Positions 1 through 12,740 of a stretch of 64,000 nucleotides of DNA are shown piece after piece. Numbering within the stretch: position 1 is the stretch's first letter; each line of letters starts with the position of its first letter. The notes under the pieces were generated by a model, which did no database searches, was not told the DNA's origin, and saw only the letters and a program-made list of their open reading frames with translations. Location: positions 276,886 to 340,885 of the forward strand of contig JXTC01000210.1 of assembly GCA_002914845.1 (NCBI GenBank). Direction: 5' to 3'. Origin of the DNA: Trema orientale (taxonomy: Eukaryota > Streptophyta > Magnoliopsida > Rosales > Cannabaceae). Position numbers and translations under genes: made by a program.

Positions 1-3000
1 CAAGCCATAAGTTGGGGCCTAAAGGTGGGATAGGCAAGAAGCAGAAATTCCAAGGGAAGTGCTTCAACTGTGACAAGATGGGTCACAAGGCTTCAGACTG
101 TCGACTTTCAAAGAAAAAGAAGAATGAAGCCAACATAGTGGATGAAATCACTCAAGAGGTTTCTGATATAGACCTCTATGCAGTAGTTTCTGAAGTGAAC
201 CTAGTTGGGTCTAATCCCAAAGAATGGTGGCTTGACACCGGTGCCACTCGGCACGTATGCTCTGACAAAGATTTGTTCACTTCCTTCAAACTGCTTGAGA
301 GTGGGGAGAAGTTATTTATGGGAAACTCTGCCACATCCACTGTCGAAGGCCAAGGCAAAGTGGTCTTAAAGATGACTTCTGGGAAGGAGCTGACTCTGAA
401 CAATATACTGTATGTACCGGAGATCCGCAAGAACTTATCTGAATAAGCATGGATTTCGCATGGTGTTCGAGTCAGATAAAGTAGTTTTATCTAAGAGCGG
501 ATTGTATGTGGGGAAGGGCTATGTATGTGATGGGCTTTTTAAACTGAATGTAATGACTATTAAGCCAAGTAATAAAAAAGCTAGCCCTTCTGCTTATTTG
601 CTTGAGTCTTCCAATGTATGGCATGGTAGACTAGGACACGTTAATTATGATACTTTGCGTAGATTAATTAACTTAAACCACATACCCACTTTTAATATTG
701 ATTCAAAACACAAGTGTAAAACTTGTGTTGAGGCAAAACTGACTAGGTCATCGTTTCAAAGTGTTGAGAGGAACACTAAACCCCTTGATTTAATTCACAG
801 TGATATTTGTGATTTGAAATTTGTATAAACAAGGGGAGGCAATAAGTATTTTATTACTTTTGTCGAGGATAGCACAAAATACTGTTATGTGTATTTGCTA
901 AAATCCAAGGACGAAGCTATAGAGAAGTTTGTTCTCTATAAGAATGAAGTTGAGAATCAACTCAATAAGAAAATTAAGGTGCTGAGAAGTGATCGAGGTG
1001 GAGAGTATGATTCACCTTTTGAGGAAATCTGTGCACAGTATGGAATCATACACGAAACCACAGCACCTTACTCGCCTCAGTCAAATGGAGTTGCTGAGCG
1101 AAAGAATCGTACCTTGAAAGAAATGATGAATGCAATGTTAGTAAGTTCTAGGTTACCTCAGAACATATGGGGAGAAGCCATTTTAACGGCCAATTACCTT
1201 TTGAATAAGGTACCCAAAAAGAAAATAGAAAAGACTCCATATGAGTTGTGGAAAGGAAGAAAACCATCCTACAACTATTTACGAATATAGGGATGTCTTG
1301 CCAAAGTGGCCGTACCAACACCTAAGAAGGTGAAAATTGGTCCGAGAACCGTTGATTGCATTTTTATTGGCTATGCTCAAAACAGTAGTGCTTATCGGTT
1401 TCTTGTGTATGAGTCAAAAATTCCAGATATACATAAGAACACGATAATGGAATCAAAGAATGCATCGTTCTTTGAACATGTATTTCCTTATAAATCCAAA
1501 GAAGAAGCAAGTTCGTCAAAACGAACACATGAGACTATTATTGAGAATAGTCAGGACCAAGATAAAAATGAAGAAATCGAGGTTGAACCTCGACGGAGTA
1601 AGAGAGCAAGGACAGAAAAATCTTTTGGTCCGAATTTTCTGACATACTTGCTAGAAAGTGAGCCTCGAACGTATACAGAGGCTATAAGCTCTACTGAAGC
1701 ACCTTTATGGAAAGAGGCTATCAAGAGCGAAATTGATTCCATCTTACAAAATCATACTTGGGAACTAGTGGACCTTCCTCCTGGATGTAAACCACTAGGT
1801 TCAAAGTGGATTTTTAAAAAGAAAATGAAAGCCGATGGATCGATTGATAAGTACAAGGCAAGACTTGTAATTAAAGGTTACAGACAGAAAGAAGGTCTGG
1901 ACTACTTTGACACTTATTTTCCTGTGACGAGAATAAATTCTATTAGGATGGTACTTGCGATTGCAGCATTGCGGAATCTCGAAATACACTAAATGGATGT
2001 AAAAACAGCCTTTCTAAATGGAGATCTAGAGGAAGAGATCTACATGGAACAACCTGAAGGTTTTTCTGCACCAGGGCAGGAAATGAAAGTCTGTAACTTG
2101 GTGAAATCCTTGTATGGATTAAAACAAGCCCCGAAACAATGGCATGAAAAATTTGATAATGTTATGAAGGCTAATGAATTTAAAATCAACGAATGTGACA
2201 AATTTGTATATGTCAAAGACACCGAAAATGGTTATGTCATTTTGTGTCTTTACGTTGATGACATGCTCATTGTTGGTAGTGATGATAAAATGATCAAATC
2301 TACCAAAAATATGTTGAACTCAAGATTTGACATGAAAGACATGGGCTTAGCCGATGTCATTTTGGGAATAAAAATCTCAAGAGTATCAGATGGACTTGTT
2401 TTAAGTCAGTCACATTATGTGGACAATATTCTTGGAAAATTCGATAAAGATAATTCTGGAGTTGTCAAAACACCAATAGATTTAACTTTACGTTTATCCA
2501 AGAATAAAGGTGAGAGTGTTTCTCAAGTAGAATACTCTAGAGTGATAGGCAGTCTAATATACTTGATGAGCTGTACAAGACCAGATATTGCCTATGCAGT
2601 TAGTAAACTAAGTAGATACACAAGTAATCCTGGAGCTGAGCATTGGCAAGGGATTATAAGAGTATTAAAATACTTACGGTTTACACGTAATTATGGGCTG
2701 CACTATACAAGATATCCCTCTGTACTTGAAGGTTACAGTGATGCAAATTGGATATCTGATATTAAAGATTCAAAATCTACTAGTGGTTATGTGTTCACAC
2801 TAGGAGGTGCAGCAGTGTCATGGAAATCCTCGAAACAAACTATTATTGCCAGATCCACTATGGAATCTGAATTTATCGCACTAGATAAATGTGGGGAAGA
2901 AGCTGAATGGCTCCGCCACTTCGTAGAGGATATTCCAAGATGGCCAAAACCTGTGCCTGCAATTTGCATACATTGTGATAGTCAATCTGCAATTGGTAGA

Positions 3001-3204
3001 GCACAGAGCAATATGTATAATGGTAAGTCTAGACATATTTGTCGTAGACACAATACCATTAGACAACTACTCTTAACTGGGGTTATCTCTGTAGACTATG
3101 TAAAGTCAAAAAATAACATTGCGGATCCGCTAACCAAAGGGTTAAATAGAGAGTTAGTTGAAATGTCATCGAGGGAAATGGGACTAAAGCCCATGAAAGA
3201 ATAG
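1..3204 (+). pseudogene. copia gag-pol polyprotein, one frameshift and three nonsense codons
   Basis: The frame is open from the left edge and holds a CCHC zinc knuckle ([14 protein letters not shown], bases 60-101) and a protease DTGA motif (about 232-243). A small deletion near 430-445 shifts the frame. From there one frame runs to 3204 with stops at 826-828, 1288-1290 and 1990-1992. It contains the HHCC integrase finger (WHGRLGHVNYDTL, CKTC), the D,D,E core (HSD; RSDRGGEY; AERKNR), the RT with YVDD intact at 2251-2262, and an RNase H ending with ADPLTKGL. Each stop fits a single C-to-T or G-to-A change in a conserved position (Gln to TAA, Trp to TAG, Gln to TAA). The element cannot make a full polyprotein, although most catalytic residues survive. 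Its decay looks like deamination rather than random loss. Confidence 0.93.
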
Positions 3205-3783
3205 GTCGATACAGTGGATACCCAACCTAGTTGACTGGAGATCCCAAGATCTAGGTTCAAAAGGGACAACTAAATTGTAAAGACTGTGTTAGATCACTGT
3301 GAGGATTTTCCTCATGTCCATTCCTATGATGAAACAGTGATGCCCGTAAATCGAAAGGTTAAGCTATGCTTTTAATGATTCTTATGCGTCGAAAATAGAA
3401 TTTCGAGCGGAGTAATGCGGGTTACTCTTAATTAAGAGATCACCTATGTGAGAGAGAAGAAAGGCCGCTTCTAAGGGAATTGTTAGGGCGCAATTCTTAT
3501 TAAACTCTTGCAGAACCAGGCGTATGTTCATGGCCAAAACGAACATAACAGTGAGAACTGAGAAAGTGTCAGGAAGATTCCTGTGTAAGATACATCATCA
3601 TTTACACAAATGACAGAATAGTTCAAGGACATCGCGTCTACTATTTAGTTAGTAAAGTAAACGTATTTTCACAAGGGAAGGTTCAAAGGGTAACACCTAC
3701 CTATCCTATGCAGGTTTCGACCGTTGAATTCTATCACCATGTCGGTCGAGTCTTAGGTCGTCAATTTCATTCATGTGGGGAAT
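3205..3783 (+). other. copia 3' untranslated region and polypurine tract
   Basis: This non-coding stretch lies between the RNase H stop and the LTR. It is unusually long (579 bp) for a copia element and has no open frame. It ends with a short purine tract, GTGGGG plus AAT, directly before the TGTTAG of the LTR, which fits the plus-strand primer. Confidence 0.75.
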
Positions 3784-4693
3784 TGTTAGAAAAATGGTTT
3801 GGAAAAACCATTGTTAATAGCCATTTTGAGGCATGGGTGAATGAGAAATTGAAACCCAAAGTGAGAAGGTTCTAGAATTGAATTTGTAACATACAAGAGT
3901 TACAAAATTCATTTTTGGACATTTATTAGGCCTCATAAAGATGAGGTAACAGCCAAAAACATTTTGGCAGTTATGTTGTAACAGCCAAACGTTTTTCAGT
4001 TTTTCAACCATATTAATGGGCTATGGCTGTTACATTGTAACAGACAAACGTTTATCAACCAGATTAATGGGCTGTTATGTTGTAACAGAAAAACGTTTTC
4101 AGCCACATTAATGGGATGTTAATGGCTTGGTTACCCCATGAACACTATAAAAGGAGACCTTCTCCTTCATTCTTAGACACACTAAGACACACCTATTCCT
4201 CTCTTCCATTTCTCTCTGTGGCAGTTAAGAAAAGTTAGTTAGAAGTTAGAGAGAAGTTAGCTAGAAGTTAGAGAGTTTGAGGTCTTGTTCTTTCTTATAA
4301 GAGTTGTCAAATTCTCTTGAGTTCTGGTGATAGAGTTTGGGCATTGCTCAGTTCGTTGTGAGTAGCAAGTTGGTGCGAAGTTGCTATTCGTGAACCATTT
4401 TATCCTGGGAAACAGACGCTGCTGACATTCCTCTAAGCACCCCGGTGAGAAGGCGTAACTGTTTTAAGGAAATTGTGTGAAACACAAGACTCGGTTTGAT
4501 TTCCTTAAACTCTTTTGTTATTTTGGTCATTATAATCATAATTTAATTGTGAATTTATTACGTTGTTTGATTTAACATCTTGATAATTATTTTTATCCTA
4601 GTTATTTGTTAAATCATATGTTATAACATGTTATTGTTATATTTTTTATTTTCTGGATATATTATTACTTGCAATAGCTAAAATTGTCCAACA
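3784..4693 (+). repeat. 3' LTR of the copia element (910 bp)
   Basis: The LTR starts TGTTAGAAAAATGG and ends with TCCAACA. The inverted solo copy at 34856-35819 defines the same two ends. A TATA box (TATAAAA, 4146-4152) lies in an ACTATAAAAGGAG context. Upstream of it the U3 carries three direct repeats with a GTAACAG core at 3978, 4037 and 4082, each followed by an ACGTTT motif. U3 repeats of this kind often act as enhancer elements in copia LTRs. Confidence 0.93.
4146..4152 (+). promoter_or_regulatory. LTR TATA box
   Basis: TATAAAA stands 58 bp after the last U3 repeat and is conserved in the inverted sister LTR (plus-strand 35433-35439). It is the probable core promoter of the element. 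Confidence 0.65.
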
Positions 4694-7600
4694 GATAATA
4701 CATTCCAATCCTCTCAAAGTTTAACAAGCACTCTTAAAATCAAAATATCAATGATAAACGATAAACCATAGACTATGAAACAAATTATTATTCTATAAGT
4801 ATAAATTTACCTCAAATTCAACATAGCTCAAAGCTTTCAATTTAGTTGACAGCTCTCAAGACTTTTCACACATGCCTCCTCCAACATATTCCATTAGTAG
4901 AATTGTGAAAATCACTAGCAAGCATGCCATCAAAATGAACATAATGAAAAGGAGTCATTAAACTAAGAAAAAGTAACAATTATAAAGCTTTGAAGGAAAT
5001 GAAACATGTAAATGACATACAGAATATTACTAGGCCTAGACAACTAGTAATAGCAACTTATTAATGTAGACACATTGGATAAATGATATATGTACACTAA
5101 GATAAGCGATTTTTTTTTTTTGAATTATCTCCCCTCCATAATACTTTTTTTATCCATGAGATGAAATTCCCTTAAAACGTTTGTGATCAATCATATAGAT
5201 CACAAAGTTCCAAATTGTAAAATATAAACAAGTACTAAAATTATTTAATTTTTCATATAAATAAATAAAAATATAAAAGGACCTCAATAATTTTTGACAG
5301 CAATCTTCGGGAATTTAGATTCCAACCTCTTAAGCAAAATATTTCAATATTGGAGCTCAGCGAAAAATAACCTAAACCAATACAAAAATATTAAAAAAAA
5401 AAGTGAAAAGCTACATAAACAATAGAAATGTATTATCATGAAATGTAGAATGCAAGTTAACTAGCATGTTTGTGGACTGAGAAATAATATATAAATTATA
5501 CGTAGAAAATCGGGTAACATATTATATAACTATAGGTAAACTAGTGAACCAACACCCTAAAATTCTTATTACTCAAACTTAACTCTTTTGCTCTCTCTCT
5601 CTATCTCTCCTTTCCTCTAGTCAAATTCACACTTGTCTTACTCTTGCTATCTCTTTCTATCTAACATACTTACTCAACTGCTCTGATTTTCTCTCACAAT
5701 CACTTTACTCTAATTTTTTCTAACCTCTCTAACATATTCACTCAATCACTCTAATTTTCTCGTTCATCCCTCTGATTTTATTATTCCCTTGCTAATTTTC
5801 TCAAAACCCTCTACCGCTACGATTTTATTACCTTGCAAACTTAAACTCCCTCTCTCACTCTCACCTTATTATATTCTTGCTATCAATAACTTAAGACTCT
5901 CTCATTCTGATTTTCTTTAACCTTCCCTCACTCTTTATTTTATTACAGTCTTGCTAACTTGATTTTGTACTAGCTCAAGATATAAATATTCAAAAAAGAA
6001 AAGATTAAAGCACTAATAGCTTTAAATTGTGAAGAGTTCAATTTTTAAGATATAAAGTTTCAAAATAAATAAATAAACTTCCACCACAACAAATGTTTGA
6101 AGAAAAATAAAATTTTAAAAAAACATTATATTAACCTTCAAATAGAAATTAAGGATGAAGTTAATACAAAAGAATAAAAACATAAAGAAAATCTTGACTT
6201 ACAAAAAATATAGCCCCCCCCCTCCCTAAAAAAAGTACAATAGAGATAAACATTGATATATAAGAACAATTAAAAATCAAAAAGAAAAAAAAAATATTGA
6301 TGATATAGAAAAGATTTGTGAACTTCACTCTCTAGTAGAAGAAAAGTCGGAAGGATAACAAAAAAGAAATCACATATATTCAACATGTAAACTTCATAAT
6401 AGCAACGAGTAATCAAGAAACTGCATTTCAAAAATGGTGCTGCTTACCAACCCGAGCAATATTAATTATTAACCACAGTAAAAGGACCAGCAAGCTTATG
6501 TACAGAACTGGATTATTAACATCCTTCTTATCCACCAGAAGATATAACTATAGCATGATAAAAATATTGTGCAAATTAATAAGAGGAGCGATTACTCATT
6601 AAAATAGCATGCAAAGTTCAAATAACATAATATATAAGAACTCACTTGGTTGAGATCAAAGTATCATGTCATCATAGATCTATACGTATTCATTGAGTTA
6701 CCAGAATTTGCAATAAAAGATCTAGACTTCAAATGTTTGACGATAAAAATGTTATACTTCCTTTAAGTTAAACGAACTAGTGAAAATATTTCATGTTCAA
6801 AATCTTACTTAAAAATAAATTGATCAATACAATGAAAATCTCCTTCCCATCAGGTTATCCAAATACTCCCAATGTTTTCCATCCTCATCAATTAAGGATA
6901 ACACAAGCACTTTTTATTCAATCTAAAAACTCCAATAATAGTTTACAAATCCAAATTAGCTTAGAAACCGTAACCTTGTTTAAACTTTGATGATGCTCTC
7001 TCCCTTATCGTAGAGTTTAAAAACAGACAAAGAATTAGTGAAAAAACATAAACACAGAGGAGAATTGGAAACTATAGATGACAGTTCCCTTAGGTTGTCC
7101 TTAAAAAAGAACTAGAGAGAGAGAACCAGAGAAAAGGAATTAACAATGAAGAGAATCAAAAACCATAGAAGACAACTCTCTTACATCCTTCTTAAAAAAG
7201 AGTCGAAGCCATTGAAGACAGCTTCTTACACAAGATATAGATAGAAGAACTAGTGAAAAGGCAATAACAAAGAGAAAAATTGAAAACCGAAGAAGACAGC
7301 TCCCTTACACCATTTTATTTATAGGAGAATCAAAGTCATGGAAGATGGTTCCTTACACAATCCAGGCCCTTACACTATTCGATGTTAGAGAGATAGAAAG
7401 AACTAGTCAAAATGTAACAAAGAAGAGAATCAGTAATCATAGAAGACAACTACCTTACCCCCTCCTCTTTGGAGGATAATCAGAGCCATGGAAGAAGGTT
7501 CCTTATGTACTAAGGAGATTTGGAAGCCACGGAAGACAGATCCTTATATATAATAGTATAGTAAGCAGAATTCCATATCAAAATTTTGAGCCTCAAGAAA

Positions 7601-7893
7601 GAAAAATAAAAATAAAAATAAATTTTAAATAAAAAAATACTAGCATGATACTTCCTTTTTTATTTTCTTCTATCTCCCTTTATCAATAATTTTTCTTTTT
7701 CTCCTTCCACCTCTATAGTTTTCTTTCTTCTTTTTTCCCTTTTTTTAATCCTTTTTTTCCTTCTCCCATTTCTTTTCTTTTTTCCAATTTCTATTTTTCA
7801 CTTTCTCCCGTCTTTTATCATTTTTCCCTCTTTTTTGATTTATTCTTTTATTCTTTTATTTTAAACTCTATTTTTTTCCTTCTTTTTCAATTT
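4694..7893. other. gene-free AT-rich DNA between two copia elements
   Basis: No coding frame here looks real. There are pyrimidine-rich stretches at 5570-5960 and 7640-7890 and a degenerate repeat array at about 7027-7460, listed separately. The rest is low-complexity A/T sequence with no recognised element. Confidence 0.6.
7027..7460. repeat. degenerate repeat array, four units
   Basis: Four units begin with AGAACTAGTGAAAA-like sequence (near 7030, 7110, 7246 and 7398), followed by AACAAAGAGAA and a GAAGACAGCTCCCTTA-like core. Spacing is irregular (about 80 to 150 bp). A GAAGCC/ATGGAAGA..GGTTCCTTA motif also recurs between the units and down to about 7545. I do not recognise the family. Confidence 0.5.
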
Positions 7894-7898
7894 CCTTT

Positions 7899-8163
7899 TG
7901 TTAGAATATTGGCCGATTATTCTCATTTATAGAGATAATAGCCTTTGTTATAGTGTTGATTAGTTTCCTATTTCATGTGTGGTAGATAGGATTTTTTAGA
8001 GTTAATTTCTGATCTGAATAAATGATTTTGACCTTGTATAGCTGGTCATTAATTTCCTAAATTTGTATCAGTCATATATATATATATATAGGTGTTGTAC
8101 GCTTCATTGTAATATATACTACTGAAAAATTCTAAGCTTCTATTTCTCTTATTTCCGCAAATA
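7899..8163 (+). repeat. 5' LTR (265 bp)
   Basis: It begins TGTTAGAATATTGG and ends CCGCAAATA immediately before the primer-binding site. It carries a (TA)n tract near 8078-8092, longer than in the 3' copy. The terminus is TG..TA rather than TG..CA. Confidence 0.93.
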
Positions 8164-8179
8164 AGGTATTAGAGCAGGT
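8164..8179 (+). other. primer-binding site, initiator tRNA-Met type
   Basis: AGGTATTAGAGCAGGT directly follows the 5' LTR. The usual plant copia PBS, complementary to the 3' end of initiator tRNA-Met, is TGGTATCAGAGC; this copy differs at two positions within that stretch. Confidence 0.85.
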
Positions 8180-8428
8180 TTTGGCCTGGCTCCTTTGTTT
8201 TTCTAGTTCGTTCTTGGTCCTTTTTTGTCAAGGATATTCTGTTGTTCCTTTGTGCTTTATTTTACCCTGTTTTCTGAGTTCAAAACATAGTATTCTGCAC
8301 AGTTTCTATTTAGTCTTTGTTGCTAAAACTTCTTTTGTAGATATTACTCCTCTTGCATCGTTTTCCTTTTCTTCATCTTCGTACAGCCAAAAATGTCATA
8401 AAATATTTCTTCTGCCCCATCCCACATA

Positions 8429-9260
8429 ATGACCACACCTATAATTCATTTTAATAGTCCTACACCATAGATTACTCCTGACAAACTCGATGAAAAAATT
8501 TTCTTGAGTGGTCTTGAACAGTCCAATTGTTCTTCAAAAGCATAGGGAAAATAGGGTACTTTCGGGGGACCATTAAGGAGCCCAAGGAAACAAATCCTAC
8601 TTATGACTCTTGGAAAACTGAGATTTCCCAGATTATAACTTGGCTGCTTAATTCCATAATGCCAGGTATCAGGAAGTAATTTCTCTATCATTCAACAGTT
8701 AAGGAGATCTGGGATGGCGTTAATCGGACCTACTAAAAGCAAAGAAAGGCTACACGGATCTTTGAACTTAAGAGGAAAATTCACAACACTAAGCAGGGGA
8801 CTTCTTCAGTGACAGAATACTTTAATAACCTAATGGTGTTGTGGGAAGAATTATATCTTCACCAAAACTTTGAGATAGGAGATCCTGAAATTGCAAGAAA
8901 ACTTGCTGAAATTCTAGAATGAGATCAGGTCTTTAAGTTTTTGGCTGGACTTAATGCAGAATTTGATGAAGTGGGTAGGCAGATTCTTGGATAGGAACCT
9001 CTTTACTCTTTATTCATTAGAGGAGAGTTTTTCATATATTAACAGTGAAGAAGATAGAAAGGAAGTTATGGCAAAGCTTTTGTTCCTGAAGCCTCAGCAC
9101 TCAAAGCTGAAGGATTGACTCAATCTTATGCTGGTCAACAAAGAAATTTAAATATAAAAGGAGAAACTGACTCTAAGTGGTATGATTATTGTAATAGACC
9201 ACGACATACAAGGCAAACTTGCTGGAGGTTAAATAGGAGACCACAAAATTCAGATAAGTG
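8429..9260 (+). pseudogene. copia gag remnant
   Basis: The likely start is the ATG at 8429, followed by sequence resembling the copia Gag N-terminus (ITPDKLDEKIFL). Downstream the frame holds gag-like pieces (KEIWDGVNRTY; SVTEYFNNLMVLWEEL) separated by stop codons. The zinc knuckle near 9181-9230 reads YDYCNRPRHTRQTC: the first cysteine of CCHC is replaced by tyrosine (TGT to TAT). The Gag can no longer be made, and its RNA-binding finger is broken. Confidence 0.8.
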
Positions 9261-9369
9261 AAACCATCCACAACACAAGAAAGCCTATTAAGCAGTAACT
9301 GATCAGAAGGAGGAAACATATCGGGACCATGTTGATGATAAAATCTTCTCAAAGGAGCAATTAGAGGTC

Positions 9370-9780
9370 GTGAAAAAAATGATTGAAAGTGTTGGACTCT
9401 TGGGTATTCCTAATTCCTCTAGTGAAAGCTTGATTTCGTCCGGCCATTTTTCTCAGTTAGGTAAAACAACTACTGCCTTACTCAGTAGTATATTTAAACC
9501 TTGGATCATAGACTCTGGAACAACAAATCATAAGACCAAAGATTCCTATGATTTCTTAACTTATGATCCATGTTCAGGAAAAGATAAGGTTAAGGTAGCT
9601 GATGGCTCTTTCATTCCTATTCATGGAAAATGTGTTATCCCTATATCTGATAATATTTCATTGTCTTTAGTTTTTCATGTCCCGAATATTGCATATAAAC
9701 TTTTGTCTATCAACAGAGTCAGGAAAGCCTTGAATTGTTCAGTGACCTTTTTCCAACTTACTGTGTGTTTCAGGATCTAA
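9370..9780 (+). pseudogene. copia aspartic protease remnant
   Basis: One open stretch holds the protease active-site region (PWIIDSGTTNHKT, near 9499), followed by the usual PNIAYKLLSINRV block near 9680. The DSG triad is present, with T in place of the usual A after it. The frame is lost before the integrase. Confidence 0.8.
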
Positions 9781-9829
9781 TATCAGGAAAGAAGATTAGC
9801 AGTGGTAAAGAGAGAAATGGGTTGTATTA

Positions 9830-11033
9830 CTACAACTCATGACAATGAAAAGATGATTTGGCTTCTCAACTTCAAAACTGGTCATCCAAACTTTAATCTC
9901 TAGGAGTTTTATATCCTAAATTACTCTCTGGTCTTGATCTTTCTATTTTCAGTGTGAAATTTGTGAACTTTCAAAAAGTCATCGTATTTCATTTCCAATA
10001 AGCAATAAAATCTCGACAATTCCTTTTGTGCACAACGATGTCTGGGGACCTTCACAGGTCATATCCTTATTTGGATACCTGTGGTTTGTTAGCCTCATTG
10101 ATGATTGTACCCGCACTTGTTGGATTTATTTACTCCGAAAAAAATCAGAGGTCAATAATATTTTTAGATCCTTTCACATCATGATTCAAAATCAATTTCA
10201 CACAAACATTCAAGTGCTTAGATCTGATAATGGGGGAGAGAACTTCAATGAGATTCTAGGAACCTACCTAAAGGAGAAAGAGATTGTACACTAATCTTCT
10301 TATATTGATATTCCTTAACAAAACGGGGTAGCCGAAAGAAAAAATGGGCATTTACTTGAGGTTGCTAGAGTCATTATATTTACTAGAAATATGCCGAAGA
10401 GTTATTCGGGTGATGCAATACTAGTTGTTGCTTATCTAATCAATAGAATGCCTTCCAAAACTCAACATGAAATCACCAGTATCTTGCCTTCGATCCCATT
10501 CCAAAAATGAAAGTATTTTTAACTCTCTTCCCTTAAAAATTTTTGGGTGCACAGTTTATGTTCTTCTTCCAATTAAAGAAAGATCAAAGGTCGATCCTAA
10601 GTCTCTTAAATGCATCTTTCTTGGGTATTCACAAAATAAAAATGGGTACAAATGTTTTCATCCTCCTACCAAAAAATATTTCATTACTATGGATGTTAAA
10701 TTCTTTGAACATCTTTCCTACTATCCTAAATTTGATCTTCAAGGCGAGTACTATGATCACAAGGAAGATCTTTCCTATGACTCAGTCCATGTTGAGCCTT
10801 CTCCAAATTTTCTACAACCAGAAGAGACAACAACCCAGTGGGAGACTCTTCTAGTTTTGGATAGAATCACTATGAAAAATGAAAGATCAAATGAGGATGA
10901 TGAAAATCGAGACAAGGTAGGAAGACAACTAAATAGTCCTTTGGTGTACTCACGAAGAAGGCCAACAAGAACAATACAACCCAGCTCTCTCTATCTCACA
11001 CAATTAATCCTCAAACCCGGTATTAGAAACTGA
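9830..11033 (+). pseudogene. copia integrase remnant
   Basis: The integrase core shows HNDVWGPSQV (about 10031), LRSDNGGEN (about 10218) and NGVAERKNG (about 10321), which hold the D, D and E catalytic positions. Stops at 10292-10294 and 10316-10318 and later frame changes interrupt it. The last open piece (10467-11033) is the integrase C-terminal and linker region (KIFGCTVYV; KCIFLGYSQNKNGYKC; SRRRPTRTIQPSS). Confidence 0.85.
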
Positions 11034-11250
11034 GCAACCAGAAAATCTAAGGTCAGGTACTCTACACAATACTCAAGACTTGATGCCTTTATTTGATACT
11101 GATCTAGACATTCCTATAGCCATCCGAAAAGGTGTTAGATCTTTCACTACCAAACATCCGATGTCCGATTTTTTGTCCAATCATCGACTCAAACCCTCTT
11201 TTCAAGCTTTTACTTCTCAAGTTTCTACATAAAGCATTCCTTCTAACATT

Positions 11251-12740
11251 ATGGAGGCTCAACAAGACCAGAAATGGAGAGAAGCAATTCTTGAAGAAAT
11301 GAAAGCCTTAAAAAAAAATGAAACATGGGTAGTTGTTAATTTACCTAGAGGGAAGATGGTAGTAGGATGTAAATGGGTATTCACTATCAAATACAACTCA
11401 GATAGGATGATAAAGAGGTATAAAGCAAGGCTATTGCCAAGGGATTCACTCAAACTTATGGCTTAGATTACCAGGAGACCTTTGCTCCAGTCGCTAAAAT
11501 GAACTCAGTCAGGATCTTATTTTCTCTTACTATAAATTTAGACTGGCCTCTACATGAATTTGATGTGAAAAATGTGTTCCTTCATGGTAACTTAGAAGAA
11601 GTCTATATGGGATTGCCTCCTGGATTTGAGAACTCAAGCAGTAGAAAAGTTTACAAATTGAAAAAATCATTGTATGGCTTAAAACAGTCTCCTCGAGTAT
11701 GGTTCGAGGGATTCTCAAAAATCTTGAAGAAATATGGCTTAACACAGAGTCAATGAGATCATACTATATTCTTCAAACATTCACCATAAAAGAAAATCAC
11801 TGTACTTATAGTCTACGTTAATTATATCATAGTTATAGGTTATAATCTTGAAGAGATAAGAGAAATGAAGACTCATCTAGCCAAAGAATTTGAAATAAAA
11901 GATCTAGGAAACCTTAGATATTTTCTTAGAATGGAGGTTGCAAGAACAAGAGAAAATTTATTTGTTTCTCAAAGGAAGTATGTTCTTAATTTACAGAAAG
12001 AAACTGGATCTCTAGGGAGCAAACCAACAAAAACACTAATAGATCCGAATCACAAATTGGATCTTAGCAATGGAGACAATCTGGTTGACAAAGGAAGATA
12101 TCAAAGACTAGTAGGGAAGTTAATCTTTCTCATACTAGACTTGATAATGCATATGTTGTTAGAGTGGTCAGTCAATTTATGCACTCACCTATGGAGTGCC
12201 ATATAGAGGTGGTTCAAAAGATTCTAAGATATCTCAAGGCTACACCAGGAAAAGGGCTTCTATTCAAGAAGTCTAAGCATCTACAGATAGAAATTATACA
12301 AATGCAGATTAGATTAGTTCCATTACAGATAGAAGGTTAACATTGGGATACTGCACTTTCGTAGGAGGGAACTTGGTTACATGGAGAAGCAAAAAACAAA
12401 ATGTAGTTGCCAGGTCTAGTGAAGAAGTAGAGTACAGAGTAATGGCTTAGGGAATATGTGAAGTTCTATGGATTCAAATGATGTTAAATGAGCTAAAGCT
12501 AGAACCTACATTACCTATGAGAGTGTTCTACGACAAAAAAGCCGTAATAAGTATAGCTCATAATCCTGTCCAACATGATCAAACAAAGCACGTAGAAGTA
12601 GACAGGCACTTCTTCAAAAAGAAAATCAAAAGTGGGCAGATCACTACTCCCTACGTGACAACTAATTAACAACTGGTAGATATTTTTACCAAAGGAGTCA
12701 TAGTAGCAGTTTTTGAAGATTTAGTGTGCAAGCTAGGAAT
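11251..12740 (+). pseudogene. copia reverse transcriptase and RNase H remnant
   Basis: RT blocks are recognisable: EAILEEMKALKKNETW, CKWVFTIKYNSD, FDVKNVFLHGNLEE and [14 protein letters not shown]. The frame shifts near 11435. The catalytic loop normally reading YVDD reads YVNY (11815-11826), so both aspartates are lost. RNase H sequence follows (KHVEVDRHFFKKKIKSGQI at about 12590; a DIFTKGV terminal motif near 12680). The RT would be inactive even if the frame were whole. Confidence 0.88.

Larger units (their letters stand above)
1..4693 (+). mobile_element. Ty1/copia LTR retrotransposon, 5' part outside the window
   Basis: This is the 3' part of a copia-type retrotransposon. Domain order is gag zinc knuckle, aspartic protease, integrase, reverse transcriptase, RNase H, then about 580 bp of non-coding DNA, a purine tract (GTGGGG near 3776) and the 3' LTR. 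Integrase before RT is the copia order. The 5' LTR, primer site and gag start lie left of base 1. A solo LTR of the same family sits inverted at 34856-35819. The lineage is not settled; it resembles Tork/Tnt1-type elements by eye only. Confidence 0.95.

Noticed and set aside
6793-6990. 65-codon frame
   Set aside because: Chance frame in AT-rich DNA without protein-like features.
8164-8179. tRNA-like sequence
   Set aside because: It is a retrotransposon primer site, not a tRNA gene. No tRNA or rRNA gene was found in the window.
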